DNA of 64,000 nucleotides from Lepus europaeus. Lineage: Eukaryota > Chordata > Mammalia > Lagomorpha > Leporidae. The stretch spans positions 70,145,266-70,209,265 of the forward strand of contig NC_084837.1 in the NCBI RefSeq assembly GCF_033115175.1, given 5' to 3'. The position numbers were made by a program, and so were the translations under genes. This document shows positions 1 through 11,988 of the stretch, piece by piece; positions within the stretch are counted from its first letter, which is position 1, and every line of letters begins with the position of its first letter. Under the pieces are notes generated by a model, which saw only the letters and a list, made by a program, of their open reading frames with translations, ran no database searches and was not told the DNA's origin.

Positions 1-2040
1 GAGGGGGGTGGTCGGAGGGGAGAGCATTCACGCGTCTTTTGGAACTGTTCTGTGGAGGTGTTAGCCTTAGAAAAGGAGTGGGGATAATGGTCCCGCGTGA
101 GGATGCAGGGAAGGTGTTACAGTTATCTTCAACGACAGGGCTCAGACACATCAAGGGGTTCCCTGGGCCAAATACCTGGGAAGGGTGGAACCAAGCTCTG
201 AACAGTATCAGAACTCTTGGCCAGGACCTCCTCAGGAGTGGACTGGGCAATCAGTAAGCTTTCTTTGCAGCTGATGGAAAAGCCAGAACTGTAAACCAAG
301 AATCAAAGAATCTGAGAGAAAAAGAAAATTCAGGACGGAGAGCATCCATCTTTAAGAATGGTGCACTGGCTTCTGTATCATGTTCCAGTGGGTGCGAGTG
401 TGTGGATGGATGGGTAGAGATGAGTAGGAGCCATTATCCCCTGAGGAGCTGGCACCAAAGCACACTGACTCCTGGGCCAAGGGCGCCAGCCATCCTGCTG
501 TGGTCAATGTACAGAACTAAAGAAAGCAGCAGGCCTCGGGGTGGAACTTGCTGCTGGCCAGGCTCTGGGTCACTGGAGCCCGCTCCTAGGACTGCCCTAG
601 AAAAGTACAGTACATACAATGAAGGGGAAGAATCTTGATTGGCCAAAGACAGAAAGGCTGATCTGCACATTAAGCTGATTTCATGTTGTTAAAACACACA
701 CACACACACACACACAAGCCTAATCCAGCCTGTCATTCCTTTGATTCTGATATATCAACGTGCCATTAATCCTTCCTGACAGATCTGGCCTCTCCGTAGC
801 AGGGCTTCTGGGGACGCCTAGAGCAAAGCTCACCATGTAGACACAATATACAGGTCTGTGACCTCTTTCTGTCAATGTCTGGTAGGATCGATGGGATGTG
901 TGGTTATCATCCGGATGTTTTCAAGTGCCTCTATTTCCAGCAGAAGAAAAAGTTTAATCATTTAGGTTTGATTTAATTCTCCCCAAGGGAGTACTTTACG
1001 GTGAAAAGGAAACAGATCGCTTCTCATTTCTGCAACTCCCAGCACAGCTGCAAAGAAGCCCTCAGGTAGAATATGGTGTGAGGCAGGAAGTGCTGACTGG
1101 AGCAGCCGCTTCCTGCTAACCATCTCCACCTCCGCCTTGCTCAACTACGAACCCAAGCTATGGATTCCACAAGTGCGTCTGCTGCCTTCTGGCTGACACT
1201 CTAGCCAACCCACTGGAGGCAAAGGGGACGGCGGAGGCAGTGGTGCTGCACTGAAATGGGCATAGCCACAGGGTTCTAAGATGACAATGAATAGAGAGCA
1301 GAGGGTTGAGCTTGCCAGAAAGTTCTCTTACTCTCCTGCTGACTTAGTTCACTCAAAAAGGATGCACCTTCTGCTGTCCACTAGTGAAAATGAAACTGAA
1401 ATTCATTTGAGAAGGCTATCATAAATCAGGTTTAAATCGGCGATACCAAAGAGCCTATGCCCTAAAAAAGAGGTTTGTGACTTGGCCAAATCAATGCATT
1501 TTGGATTCATTAGCAGTTAGTTAAAAGAACAGCTTTTGTGATACTGCCAGGTCTTGCCAAATGCACGCTGGGTGTCAGATGTAGAAGATCCTCTTGTTTG
1601 TGCAGACATTGGTGAGAATGTCAGGGCCTTTCATTGAGGCCCAGGCCTGTAAATGAACCCAGTCATGGATACACATGGGAATCTAAAAGCAAATTCACAG
1701 CCGCCTTCTTTCTAACTCTAAAGTGAGAACAATACTCAGAATCCTTTCCTAACTCAATGTCATGCCTATCCTAGGTTTCAAAAATTTAATTAAGTCAATT
1801 AGTTTGCTTATTGGTAAAGGGCAAATGACTTTCAGCTATATATGAAACGTTTTTTTGTTTATCAGTAACAATCTTCTAGCATTTAAAAACAATGTTCTCA
1901 AACCACCTAATAATTTCATTTCTAATATATCTCCAAAAACTATAATTAAAAGCAGATTAAATTACATTCTGTGGGTAAAACTGACTGTGATTTAAAAATC
2001 CCTAAAAGTTTATAGGTATATAACTTTTAAGTATACTAAT
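1..2040. other. Intergenic DNA downstream of FBN1
   Basis: No coding exon or RNA gene is recognisable. The short open frames lack domain content and flanking splice logic. The stretch contains an AC dinucleotide run near 694-716 and becomes AT-rich after about 1750. In other mammals the next gene on this side is DUT; no part of it is visible here. Confidence 0.6.
694..716. repeat. (AC)n microsatellite
   Basis: Uninterrupted AC dinucleotide run of about 11 units in the intergenic region downstream of FBN1. It is likely length-polymorphic. Confidence 0.95.
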
Positions 2041-2061
2041 ACTGTATCAACCTAATTATCC

Positions 2062-2067
2062 TTTATT
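2062..2067 (-). terminator. FBN1: Putative FBN1 poly(A) signal
   Basis: The plus strand reads TTTATT, so the transcript has AATAAA (context CCAAAATAAAGG), about 2.65 kb past the stop codon. The human FBN1 3'UTR is, as I recall, of similar length. Other TTTATT matches at about 2557 and 3826 could be earlier sites. The choice is an inference from spacing only. Confidence 0.5.
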
Positions 2068-4037
2068 TTGGCTCATCTAATTTACAAACATGATTTCTGA
2101 AGTTTAACAGTATTTGTAATGGCAATGTCCAAAGCAGTTTTGGCTGAGTAAGGTACTATTTGTTGAACAAAAATGTAGTTGTTTGTGCAAGTTTAAACAT
2201 TTCACAAGGCCAGCTGAGTTCATTTCAACCCTACTTACAAAATACTTATTGGCACATGAAATGGGCTGGGGAGAGACAAGACATTTTCAAGCTTCTGAGG
2301 GATTTACACGACCAGATTCTTCAACTATTGAGAGTCAGATTTAAAGATCACAGACAATTGAAAATACAGGTTTAAATCTCAGGATTAAAAAGAGTTTTGA
2401 CAAGGGGACTATTTACAATGGAACAATGAGGAAAATGTTTTGTTACAGTCGGAAACATGGAAAATATGCTGTTCAAAATCGTTGGCTCTGGAATAAATAA
2501 AATCCAGACTTAGACTATTAAAAATATCAAAGTGATCCACTCTGTGCCAACTGCATTTTATTCTGTTGTTTGTTATAAAGAAAATCCATTATTGAATGTA
2601 ATGCAGTTCTGGTCAAATTATCAAAGAGATTTTCCGTATGCAAACTTCAGTTTACCATATGCTGAATATTCTTCTGTAACAATTTTAATACACTTCTATA
2701 ACAAAACCATAGCACAGGGTTAGAAGGAAATTTTGAGTCATATTTTGACCTCCTACCCAAGGCACAAATCACTTCAGTAACAGTCCTTCACTCATCTCTA
2801 CTGAGCATCTATTATGAGTAAATTTTTTTTTTTTGGATGGCAAAACAAGAGACACAAAAAACATCAAGAATGTTTATGGCTCATTAGGCAAGGTAAAGCC
2901 TTCTTGTCCAATGGCTGCCATTAAGCCTAGTCTGAAACTCCTGTAGCTTGTGAAGGGAGCTCACCACATTGCAAGGAAATCCATTCTCTTAGCAAGATGC
3001 TAAATAATTAGGGTGTATCAACTAGAGGCTTATGCCAACTGACCCTGGTTTTGGCTTCTGGAATAATATGGAATATACCCACTCCATTCTCTTCAGCCTA
3101 ACACTTCAAAGATCTTGAAAGGACTTTCCTGGGTCCTGTTTAGTTTTCTTCCCCCTTTTATGCAGCAATCTTATTTCACCTTATTTTTACTACCACACAA
3201 TGCCTTATTGTTCTTAGGGATTCCAAAAATTATTTCTTGTCAACCGAATGAGTCAAGTCGCCAAATAACCAATATTGTTTTTAAAATAAAACAGCGTTTT
3301 CAAATTATGACATTCAGAAACTAAGAGTTTTAACATCCAATTGGATTAAATTTGGGATCATTACTTTGTGATTAGACAAGTATTGACAAACAACAGATGT
3401 TTAGTGGAAAAGACAGAACACCTAAAGCTTGCCAACACTACATGTTAGAGAAGGGGGCTTGACAAATCTTTTGTAAAAATTTCATGTGCTCTAAGGCAAT
3501 GGCAGAATTGATATTTCAAATATTTAAATGTGGGAGTTAATTGGGTCATGTATTAGAAATGATGCTACAACCTAAATTCCTTACTTGCAAATCAAGTGAA
3601 TGATATCAGCGCCCTACTATCTTTAATGAATAAAACAAGAGACTTTCTCAGAGAGGTTAAATCTTCATCTAGCATTATACATTTGGCACCTTTATAAACT
3701 ATACATAACAGATCCAGGATAATTTTAATTCAGGAGACTGTATTTAGCCTCCAGAATGGCCCCTCCAACCCCAAATCCATGCAAGAACACCAAGCCAAGG
3801 GGTAAACTAAAAAAAAGAAGAGATTGTTTTATTGTGACATTTAGGACATTGACCCCCTGCTGGCAGGAATGACCGGGAGTAGTGACGTATTGCACATGCC
3901 GTGTGAAGGATGCACTGGTGATCCTTGGCTGCTCAGGCTGTTTCCTGGTCCTCCCAGACCCCAATGCACGTGCGGGCCCGTCACAGAAATCTCATTACCA
4001 CTTGGTGTATACATTTAACAAGTCTTTGGTCTTAATA

Positions 4038-4044
4038 AGCACCA
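4038..4044 (-). promoter_or_regulatory. miR-29 7-mer seed match in the FBN1 3'UTR
   Basis: The transcript reads TGGTGCT followed by T, a 7mer-m8 match to miR-29. It lies about 250 bases beyond the stronger site at 4291-4298, so the 3'UTR carries a pair of sites. Confidence 0.6.
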
Positions 4045-4290
4045 TTACAAACCCTCACATTAAGGGCATTATTATTCTAGTTTATAAATGTTTCAATGAT
4101 AAAAAATAGCACGATTACAGTATACACACACTTAATTTACATGTAATGTATTATACTCATAACTGAGATAAGCTACTGAACTAACTTTGGTTGACTGAAT
4201 GAATGAAGTATTTGAACTGAATACTTGAAATTTGGTTTCTAAGTTGTGTAAATAGTACAGTGCATTTATAAATCTAGTTTGACAATTTAC

Positions 4291-4298
4291 TAGCACCA
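4291..4298 (-). promoter_or_regulatory. miR-29 8-mer seed match in the FBN1 3'UTR
   Basis: The transcript reads TGGTGCTA, complementary to the miR-29 seed plus the position-1 A. The site lies about 415 bases after the stop codon. miR-29 is known to repress extracellular-matrix mRNAs including fibrillin-1. Function in this species is inferred. Confidence 0.7.
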
Positions 4299-4710
4299 AA
4301 TAGATATTATAAATGGCCAACCTAGTACTTGTACTCGGAGAAGCAAAGTTTAAAAATTTGAAAAAAATAAAATAGTCCATCAATTAAAAGCACATTCCTG
4401 TACACTTGCTGAAGAATGGCATGTCAGCATGAATGGCCAACCCCCAATGAGAATACATATCCCAGTTTTCAAGAATCAACACATATAACAAGGTAGCTTA
4501 GCTACACACACAAGAAGCCTGAGAAAGTGGTTGTTTTGAGCGAGGGTAGTCACCTGTACCTTGATTTTGCAATACAAGAATAGTGCTTATTTATACAAAT
4601 TTACTTGGTGAAAGATTGTACCTATGATATGAAGATTCTGATTTGGGGGAAAACAGTTTTACCTATCTATATTTGTTTTTATTTTAATTATTTGGTCTCT
4701 GGATGGTGAA

Positions 4711-5100
4711 TTAATGAAGCAAAATCTGAATTTTCATCTTCAGATTATCACCCAGTTCACCACTGAGGTAGTCTTTGTCATATTTGTCTTCTAGCTGGTT
4801 GAGTTCTTTCTTTTTATAAAGTGGAGTACTACTGATTTGTAATGAATAGGTTCCAGCCACTGGCTTCTTCTTTGTGAAGTGGAGGTAGCTGATCCCTTCC
4901 TTTTGGTTGATTTTAAAGAAGCCATCTTCATTTCCAGATTCAATCAAGTATCTGTTGTGATTCGTCAGTGTCGTAAGCGCTGGAAGGAGTTCTAGGATTC
5001 GGACCTTGTTGCTGACATGAGAAATATTGAAAGCAAAGGTGGCTGTCTTCTCAGCATCCCAGCTTGCAAGACTCACATTGGCTTCTGTCTCAGACTGATC
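4711..5100 (-). CDS. FBN1: FBN1 exon 66 (coding part): most of asprosin and the stop codon
   Basis: It encodes the last 129 residues, starting DQSETEANVSLASWD and ending KMKIQILLH, with TAA at 4711-4713. The acceptor is TTTCCAG at the right end and the join to exon 65 is phase 0 (IE then DQ). This is the bulk of the C-terminal propeptide, cut off by furin-type proteases and released as the glucogenic hormone asprosin (140 residues, of which the first 11 come from exon 65). N-glycosylation sequons NVS and NIS are present. There is no EGF or TB module. The 3'UTR continues in the same exon. Confidence 0.97.
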   Translation of the reverse strand, partial: DQSETEANVSLASWDAEKTATFAFNISHVSNKVRILELLPALTTLTNHNRYLIESGNEDGFFKINQKEGISYLHFTKKKPVAGTYSLQISSTPLYKKKELNQLEDKYDKDYLSGELGDNLKMKIQILLH

Positions 5101-6402
5101 CTGGAAAGACGTGAGGCGATGTGTTAAATGCAATGAAGTGTGCCACCTAGTCCTCTCGTTCAAGAAACAGTGACTCGCATCTCAGACTGACACAACTTTC
5201 TGCCCATGTTGTGTATACTATGTTGAAAAATGCCCTTGATAAAACTGATAAAACGTTCTTGATCTATAGCCATTCTACTTAATAAAGTTCTGCTTATAAA
5301 ATTTAGAAAGCAGTTATTGACAATTACAAAAAAGGAAAAATCACATTCACAAAGCACTCTGTTCAAATGTTTTTAAAGTGGCATATACTCATAACATTTT
5401 AAAAGATTAAAGTGATGTCAAGAAGAAAGGTTGAAATCACTTATATGAGTATTTGAATGCACTGGGTCTCAAAGTGGAGGTCCAAGAACCACACAGTGAG
5501 CATCACCTGGGAATTTATTAGAAATGCAAATTGCAATGCCCCACCCCAAACCCCCTGAATCAGAAACCCTGGGGAGTGTCTCCCAGAGCTCCACTTTAGT
5601 AAGCCTTCCAGGTGTTTCTCCAATTTGAGACCCAGTGCTTTAACAGATTGTTTTCTTTCCAAAGACTAATCTCATTCCCCAGCCACTGCAGATGGGTTGC
5701 AGCACCGATTCTACGAACCAACCGATCCCTTTCAATTTGGTTCACTGATACAAAACCATCCCCTCCTGAGGACACACCCATGAACTTATTTCCTGATGGG
5801 GATGATCTCAATGCTTTTCACCTGGCTTCCTGCTTGCCTCCCTGGGACCACATGTGCTGGATTCTACAGGCCTGCAGCCAGAGGTCTGGGTGAATATCCG
5901 TGCACTTCGGAGTTGACGGAAAGGCTGCAGCAGCCGTAGGCAAAGCCAACCAGGCTGCTCCAGCTCCATGTTATTTTTGTCTACAATCCAAGTTCCCTCA
6001 CACTCCACATGGCTCTTTTCAGTAGAGGAGCCTCTAGCTTTCAGAACTTGGCGTCCTTGTGGAGGGAGCACTATGTCACTCTGCTATTCTGCCCACTCGC
6101 TGTCCTGGATCTCAGGCCTTGTCCTTTCAGCAGACTTTGGGTGGGTGTTTGACTTGCTTTTTGGCCAGACAGAGGAAATGAGCAAGTATGTAAAAACCTT
6201 AGGATGGCCACTCCCTAAGAGAAGCAAGAAACTCCAGAAAGCCCCGTAGCATCTTGTAAAATGCAGCCTTGAGTTCAGAGAATGTCTGGATTTTCTCCCT
6301 GGGGAGATTTTTCACACTTTGAAACATCCTTGGGGGAAGCCACAGGAATCTGGAAGGCTTTTCCCCAATAGGAGACACAGCAGAAACCACCTTCTGACCT
6401 AC
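5101..6402 (-). other. Intron 65 of FBN1
   Basis: Donor GTAGGT, acceptor TTTCCAG. The main content is a MER5-like DNA transposon with inverted ends (5460-5637). The remainder shows nothing recognisable, and the short open frames in both strands lack family features. Confidence 0.85.
5460..5637. mobile_element. MER5A-like hAT (Charlie) DNA transposon relic
   Basis: The ends are exact inverted copies: CACTGGGTCTCAAA on the left, and TTTGAGACCCAGTG on the right. The interior reads like MER5A (CATCACCTGGGAA, TTAGAAATGCAAATTGCA, CTGAATCAGAAACCCTGG). It is an old nonautonomous element. An 8-base target duplication is no longer clear. Confidence 0.85.
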
Positions 6403-6577
6403 CTCAATAGTGGAGGCATCTGTCGCATTTGTGCTTCTCCGCTTCCTGCCCCGTTTGGGGTAGCCATTTATCTTACACTCGTAACAAGCCTCCGGGGAGA
6501 GGGAATTGTCATCCATCTCACCACTGACAGGTGGCTCTGGGCCTCCTCTGCCCATGCCCATTCCAGAAACACAGTGC
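6403..6577 (-). CDS. FBN1: FBN1 exon 65: end of cbEGF43, linker, furin site, start of asprosin
   Basis: It encodes HCVSGMGMGRGGPEPP, then GEMDDNSLSPEACYECKING, YPKRGRKRR and STNATDASTIE. The first cysteine completes cbEGF43. The CYEC pair belongs to the unique C-terminal region used in multimerisation. RGRKRR followed by S is a furin/PACE site whose cleavage is needed for microfibril assembly and gives the asprosin N-terminus. NAT is an N-glycosylation sequon; as I recall, human has NET here, so the sequon is kept with a changed middle residue. The start is phase 2 and the end phase 0, unlike the module exons. Acceptor CCCACAG, donor GTAGGT. Confidence 0.97.
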
Positions 6578-8910
6578 CTGTGGGCAGAAGAGGAGTGGAG
6601 ACTTTTTCATTATGGCCTGGACACGGGGAAGGTGATGCAAGAGTTCTGCTGAATTGTGGCAATGGGCGACACTCGGCTTTCGGTTGTTTTTCTGTTCACT
6701 GGATGATCAGTCAATTCTGACAACCACCTCGAGGTCCTTCGTGTTTAGCTTCTCATTCCCAGTTCCCTGGGTTCACTGATTTCTTTCTGCTATCTCTCAA
6801 GACCCTGATTTGCAAAGTTACCTGCCCCTTCATTTCTCAAAACTAACGCAGCAGGCATTTTTCAGTACTTAGGTTGGGGGTGGGGAGGAGAAAGCCGATG
6901 TGCTTTGAAAGGTAAAACAAAAATATCTTCCTCCTATGAAGCAGGCTCCACCAGAGGGAGCTAGATGTGAGGCATCACTGTTTACTCTCTTGCCCTCTTC
7001 CACCCCCACCAGGATTCCCTCACGCAATCTTCTGAACAACTGCTCCTATTCTTGCGCTCCTTCACGTTTGCTGACCCTACTCAGGACAGGAAGAAAGCTC
7101 TTGGTGCTAACTGAGGGTTGATTGAGTAACAAATGGCAAAGACATGGGATATAGAAAATGCACGTATCAGAGCCTGCCCAACTGTGGGAAATTGTTTCAA
7201 GTCATTCAAAACCACTCGGGCCATTGGCTCTGACTCACACAAAGCCGGATAAACAAACCCATGCCCAGGAGAGAACTAGTTCAGCTGTTTTTCTTAGCCT
7301 TTCAGCTATCAAAGCCAAGTAACGGAGCGAGGCTCGCATGTTTCACAAGTATCTTGTTTTGTTATTCTGCTTTTCTGCTTACTATCTCAGAAGCCATTTG
7401 CACTCTGTATTTATCGGGCTCGCTTTTCCAAACGTGTTGAAACATTTGAATGATCCTAAAAGAATCTTTATTTGGGGGTAGAGTCTACTCTAGTGACTCA
7501 TACAGAGAACAAAATTGTTATAAAATATGGGTAGATTTCTACTAATGGGTCATAATGTGGACCCAATATTATTTCATGATTTTTCTGTATTGGCTGACCT
7601 ACTCTTTAACATCCATGGTCCTGTATGCCCTTGGGGTTCAAAATGTAATGCCAACAAGCACAACACTTGTTGTAATTCATAGCAATGTATGGATTCCTGC
7701 CCTCTTCCCCAGTTTTCTCAGAGTCTGACTCAGTTCCTTTCCTCCTTTATCTTACAGAATGAAACAAGTAGAGACAATAACATAGACAAACTGACAAGTG
7801 TTCATACTGTGTGAGTATTTGTGTGTGTGTGTGTCCACCCGCATAGTGATTAAATTACCTGGAGGTAAGCCTCAAATTTGCAGGCTCCAGTTCCCCTCTC
7901 AGAATTCTTTCCAGTATTTTCATCTCCCAGGAGCACCTCTTATAAGAAGTGTGACTACAGAACCCACTGGCCAAAAGCCAATTTGCAGTGTCACAATTTT
8001 TGCTGGGAAACCGGTTCTGGCACGAAACTATAAAGAAGTCAACCGAGAACCAGACACTAACATCTGGGAATTTGTGTCCTGTTGGCACTCCGTATGCTTC
8101 TCATGAAATATTCTTTTACCCTCAAGTTTATACAGTCCCAAAAATGAATCACTTGATGTTTGTGTGTCAAGAGATCAAAGACCACTCGGTTGATAATCTA
8201 GTATAAGTGTGTATGTGCGTCCAGACTAACTTAGGAAGGAAAAGCACCCAGGCTTTGAGGATTCACCATAAAACTTTTAAATTGAGTGAAATGAAAATAT
8301 TCTTTCCCTGCTCCAACTCTCACATATACATCATATAGTATGGTGAAGTGTTCTACCTGGAAAATACAGTAATTATTTCAATTCTCATATTTAATGCTTT
8401 TTTGGTAATGTTTAATGCAAATTCAAGTTTGAAATGTAAAATATATCTTAAAACTCCAAAGAACCGATTTAGCCAGATGGGAGCTGGACAAAAAGGTGTT
8501 TTAAGTCAAGATAGAATCTTGCCTGTCTCAGGAGAAGGATGGACCAACAGGTACACAGTGAGCCCAGCTGTGTCATGAGTTGGTAGAGAGATGAATCGCT
8601 TCCCAACAAGATGTGGGGATTAAGGGAGTGAGATAGAGAAGTCATATAGCAGTACTCAGTATTTACAATGCAGTTTCAATATTTTGTTTGATTACCTATG
8701 AATTTCCAGAAATCAAGATGATCCCTTTTCAAATAAAATGACCTAAATGACCTTTTCAAATAAAATGACCTAACCTTTGCAGAACTAACTGAAATTATAA
8801 AGAGTATTGTTCTTTTCTACTAGGACAGGTAAATTTGAGTTCAATATACTTAACTATATTATGAATGAGAAACTCTCTAAGCACGACCAGGAAGAGTACT
8901 GCTTACTTAC
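6578..8910 (-). other. Intron 64 of FBN1
   Basis: Donor GTAAGT, acceptor CCCACAG. It is mostly unique sequence, with a short GT run near 7818-7832 and a 27-base tandem duplication (8724-8773). No SINE is recognisable. Confidence 0.85.
8724..8773. repeat. Two-copy 27-base tandem duplication
   Basis: The motif CCTTTTCAAATAAAATGACC plus TAA occurs at 8724-8746 and identically at 8751-8773, about 140 bases from exon 64 on its downstream side. Perfect identity suggests a recent duplication. Confidence 0.9.
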
Positions 8911-9142
8911 CCTTGGCCAATTCGGAAGTAACCAGGTGGACAGCCACACAGGTAGCCGCCCTCGGTGTTGGAACACCCGTAGCTGCAGGGGGCCTGTGCC
9001 GAGCCGCATTCATTGATGTCTTGGCAGCCTCCACTGAACTGTTCGTACTGGAAGCCAGCAGGACACATACACTTGTAGCTCCCCAAGGTGTTGTGACAGG
9101 AGGCTCCTCCACAAATGTGAGCACTGAGGCATTCATTTTCAT
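8911..9142 (-). CDS. FBN1: FBN1 exon 64: cbEGF42 and most of cbEGF43
   Basis: This is the only exon in the window that carries two EGF modules. The first runs from [13 protein letters not shown] to FSGGC with six cysteines. The second runs from [12 protein letters not shown] to [10 protein letters not shown], with its sixth cysteine supplied by exon 65. Both have the D-x-(D/N)-E-C calcium-binding start and the C-x-N-x4-Y-x-C pattern. The start is phase 1 and the end phase 2. Acceptor CTCTGCAG, donor GTAAGT. Confidence 0.97.
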
Positions 9143-9194
9143 CTGCAGAGAAAACAGAGCACTACATGTGTGACACCAGCCAGTTGTCTTATTT

Positions 9195-9510
9195 AGAGAT
9201 TGATTGATTGATTGATGTGAAAGGCAGCCTTAAAGACAGAGAGAGCTTGATTGATCGATCTTCCATCTGCTGGTTCACTCCCCAAATAGCCACAATAGCC
9301 CGGGCTGGGCCAGGCCAAAGCTAGGAGCCTGGAACTCCATCTGGGCCTCCCACAGGGGTGGCAGGAGCCCACGCCCTCGAGCCATCTTCCACTGCCAGAC
9401 ACATGAGCAGAGCTGGATTGGAGTGGAGCGGCTGGAATGGGAACTGGTGCGCATATGGTATGCCAGTGTCACAAGCAGTGGCTTAACCTGCTGTGCCACA
9501 ATGCCAGCCC
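9195..9510 (-). mobile_element. CSINE, older copy, minus orientation
   Basis: Reversed C-type SINE: a GATT-rich tail region, then GGCAG, the phrase CTGCTGGTTCACTCCCCA, and an end at CACAATGCCAGCCC. It is diverged from the young consensus. It starts about 50 bases from the acceptor of exon 64. Confidence 0.85.
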
Positions 9511-10554
9511 CTGCCAGGCATTTCTAATGAGGAGGCAGGGTCATGCCACTTGTGGCTGGCCAGCTGGCCTGCAGGTAGGCTCTCAGCAAGGGAAGGTGGG
9601 CAGAGGTGGCTGGAATAGGAAGAGGAGCAGCAGAGAAACATGTGGAAATGGATGTGCCATGTTGTGACTAAACGTGGCAGATGAGGTCAAGTGCACCAGG
9701 TGGAGAGCATTAGAGGATGGCATTTGATGATCAGCAGACTCCAGTTCTCACTGGGAGCCAACACGAGTGCGTTCTGTGGCACTGGTTCAGGGTTCAGGGT
9801 GGGAGAGAAGGAAACGAGCAGTTGCCTGTGCCCCGCTTCATGTGTGCCAGCGATGGGACGGATATCCCCAAAGCAGGGACCACCTATCTCCCGGAGGCTG
9901 CTAGCCCTGTCTTCTTTTTGTCAGGATGTGTGGGTCTGGCAAGGGCTGAGGTCCTGCAGGAAGTGTCTGTCCCACTTGGACTTCCTTTTGAAAAATCAGC
10001 AAAAGCCCCCAGGTGCTTGTTCTCGGCGATGAATAGTACCTTCTGGTATGTCTGTTCCCATCTCTGAATGCACCCCTGCTCCCCCGCCCCTTATCCAAAC
10101 CAGCCTGCTGCCCAGAGCGTCTGAGCCATGTCTAAAGCTAAGTGCGGCTGGAAGAGATTTGGTGCAGACTTCACGAGCAATAATTGAGGAAAACCCACAA
10201 GAGAGACAGATGCTGCAGGACTGGCTACCCACAGGGACCTGCCAAGTCTGACAGTAAGAAGCAGGAAAAAGAATTCCAACTTTAAAACAGCTACTCAAGG
10301 AGAGAAAACTGTGGAGTTTCTCATCATTTTCAATTTATCTCTTGAAATCTCTAATATATTTGCATAGACCTGACCTGAGAGAGCAGGTTGAGAACTCGCT
10401 AAGATAGTTCGCATTGCTGTGGCCATATTCAGGCCTGTGTTCACTGGGGTCCAGTGAGGCTGGCCTTTGCTCAGTGAATACCTACTTGCATGGATGAAAA
10501 CAAAGGAAAGGAGGGGAAGTTTAATAGACACGCACTGTGTGAAGGACAGAGTGT

Positions 10555-10745
10555 AGGCATTCCACATTCCCTTACTGAACCTTCCTAGCCATCCTGGGAG
10601 GTAGGAACTGTATTCCCCATTCTACAGAGGAACAGAGTGAGGTTTAGAATGCGTCTCCAACATCTCACAGCCAGCAGCGGTAGGGCACAGATTCATAGCC
10701 AGGTCTCTCTGACTGCAAAAGCCACGTGTTTTGCTTTATACCACA
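10555..10745 (-). mobile_element. MIR relic, minus orientation
   Basis: It matches the reversed MIR order: CATCCTGGGAGGTAGGAACT, CCCCATTCTACAGAGGAACA, CTCACAGCCAGCAGCGG, GCCAGGTCTCTCTGACTGCA. It is an ancient mammalian tRNA-derived SINE. Confidence 0.7.
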
Positions 10746-10884
10746 GGATCTCTCAGTAGACTCACCCCAGCCAAATGGGTGCTTCTTTTTCCTGTATTTA
10801 GTTTTACCTTCTTTGCAAAGACAGATTCATTTGGAAAGAAAACAAAAAGGTTCTAAAAAAATTTGCTTTTATTCCTGTTATTAT

Positions 10885-11165
10885 TATTTTTTAATATTTA
10901 CTTTATTTGAAAGGCAGAGGCAAGGAGAGAGAGAAAGAGAAAGAGAGGTCTTCCATCTGCTGGTTCACTCCCCAGATGGCCACAATGGCTGGAGCCAGGA
11001 GCCAGGAGCTTCTTCCAGGTCTCCCATGCTGGTGCAGGGGCCCAAGGACTGGGGCCAAAGCAGAGAGCTGGATCAGAAGTGGAGCAGCTAGGACTAGAAC
11101 TGGCGCCCATATGGGATGCCAGCAGCGCAGGCGGAGGATTAACTTACTATGCCACAGTGCTGGCC
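10885..11165 (-). mobile_element. CSINE, minus orientation
   Basis: Reversed copy: TTTATTTGAAAGGCAGAGGC, AG-rich tract, CTTCCATCTGCTGGTTCACT, ending GCCACAGTGCTGGCC. It creates the apparent open frames on both strands in this stretch. Confidence 0.88.
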
Positions 11166-11988
11166 TTCTTAATTTTAAATTAGAAAACAAGTGGAGAAAT
11201 GTTGGTGAGGGCAGGTTGGTTGCTTATCCAGATTTAGTGTATATGTTTGTATTTTCTTCTGTCTTTCCTCAAGCTTCCTGTCTGTGACCTTAACTGCCTA
11301 TTTAAAGATCATTTATATCAAGGGCTCTCAAGCCTTCATCCAAGATCGCTTAGGCTCCAGGGTTCCCAAAAGAGAAATAACTATGTATGCTGTTGTCTGT
11401 GTTCTCTTCCTTTTATTCTAAATTAGGGATGGAGTATGCGGTACAAACCAATGGAGATGACTGGCACAAACCCTCTGTCAAAGACAGGAGAGCTGTGGGT
11501 ATCACTTGAGTGGGGAAACACCCCCTGGGCTGGGTGTCTTCTTGCTCCCCGCATGTGTCCCCTCCACGCTCTGCACCTGCACTTGGCCCTGGGAGGCACA
11601 GCTGTGTAGGGCATCAGCACCTCTAGTCCCTTGCCCCCTGCTCTCAGCTGGGCTCAGTGTTCTGTTTCCTGCTGACATCTGGACTAGTAAAACCTACAAG
11701 GTGTGGGTAGACGAAGGGGAAGAACTGCCAATGATGTGTTGGATTTACTCTGCTTTTTTACCATAGGGCAGAAATGGACCAATGGTGAGAGAAGTTAGAA
11801 GGAGGAAAATGTAGAAAAAGACATTTCTAAGTATTAAAGCTATCTATAGATTGGGCAATCTTGGGCAATTTCAAGCCAAACTGGGATACTCAGGGAGGCT
11901 GAGGAGGGATTCAGATAATCCAGAGGACAGACTGGGCAGTCTCTGGAACTTTGAACTTTGACCTGTATTGCTGTAAATATCCATTCTG

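Larger units (their letters stand above)
2045..4710 (-). other. FBN1: FBN1 3' untranslated region
   Basis: This is the exon 66 sequence after the TAA stop. It is AT-rich and holds no long open frame in the sense direction. It contains two matches to the miR-29 seed (4038-4044 and 4291-4298), and the transcript also has a Pumilio-type TGTAAATA at 2410-2417. The distal end is set by the candidate AATAAA at 2062-2067 and is uncertain. No C-type SINE is recognisable in it, in contrast to the introns. Confidence 0.65.

Noticed and set aside
6319-6720. 133-residue plus-strand open frame over exon 65
   Set aside because: Antisense shadow of a real, conserved FBN1 exon.
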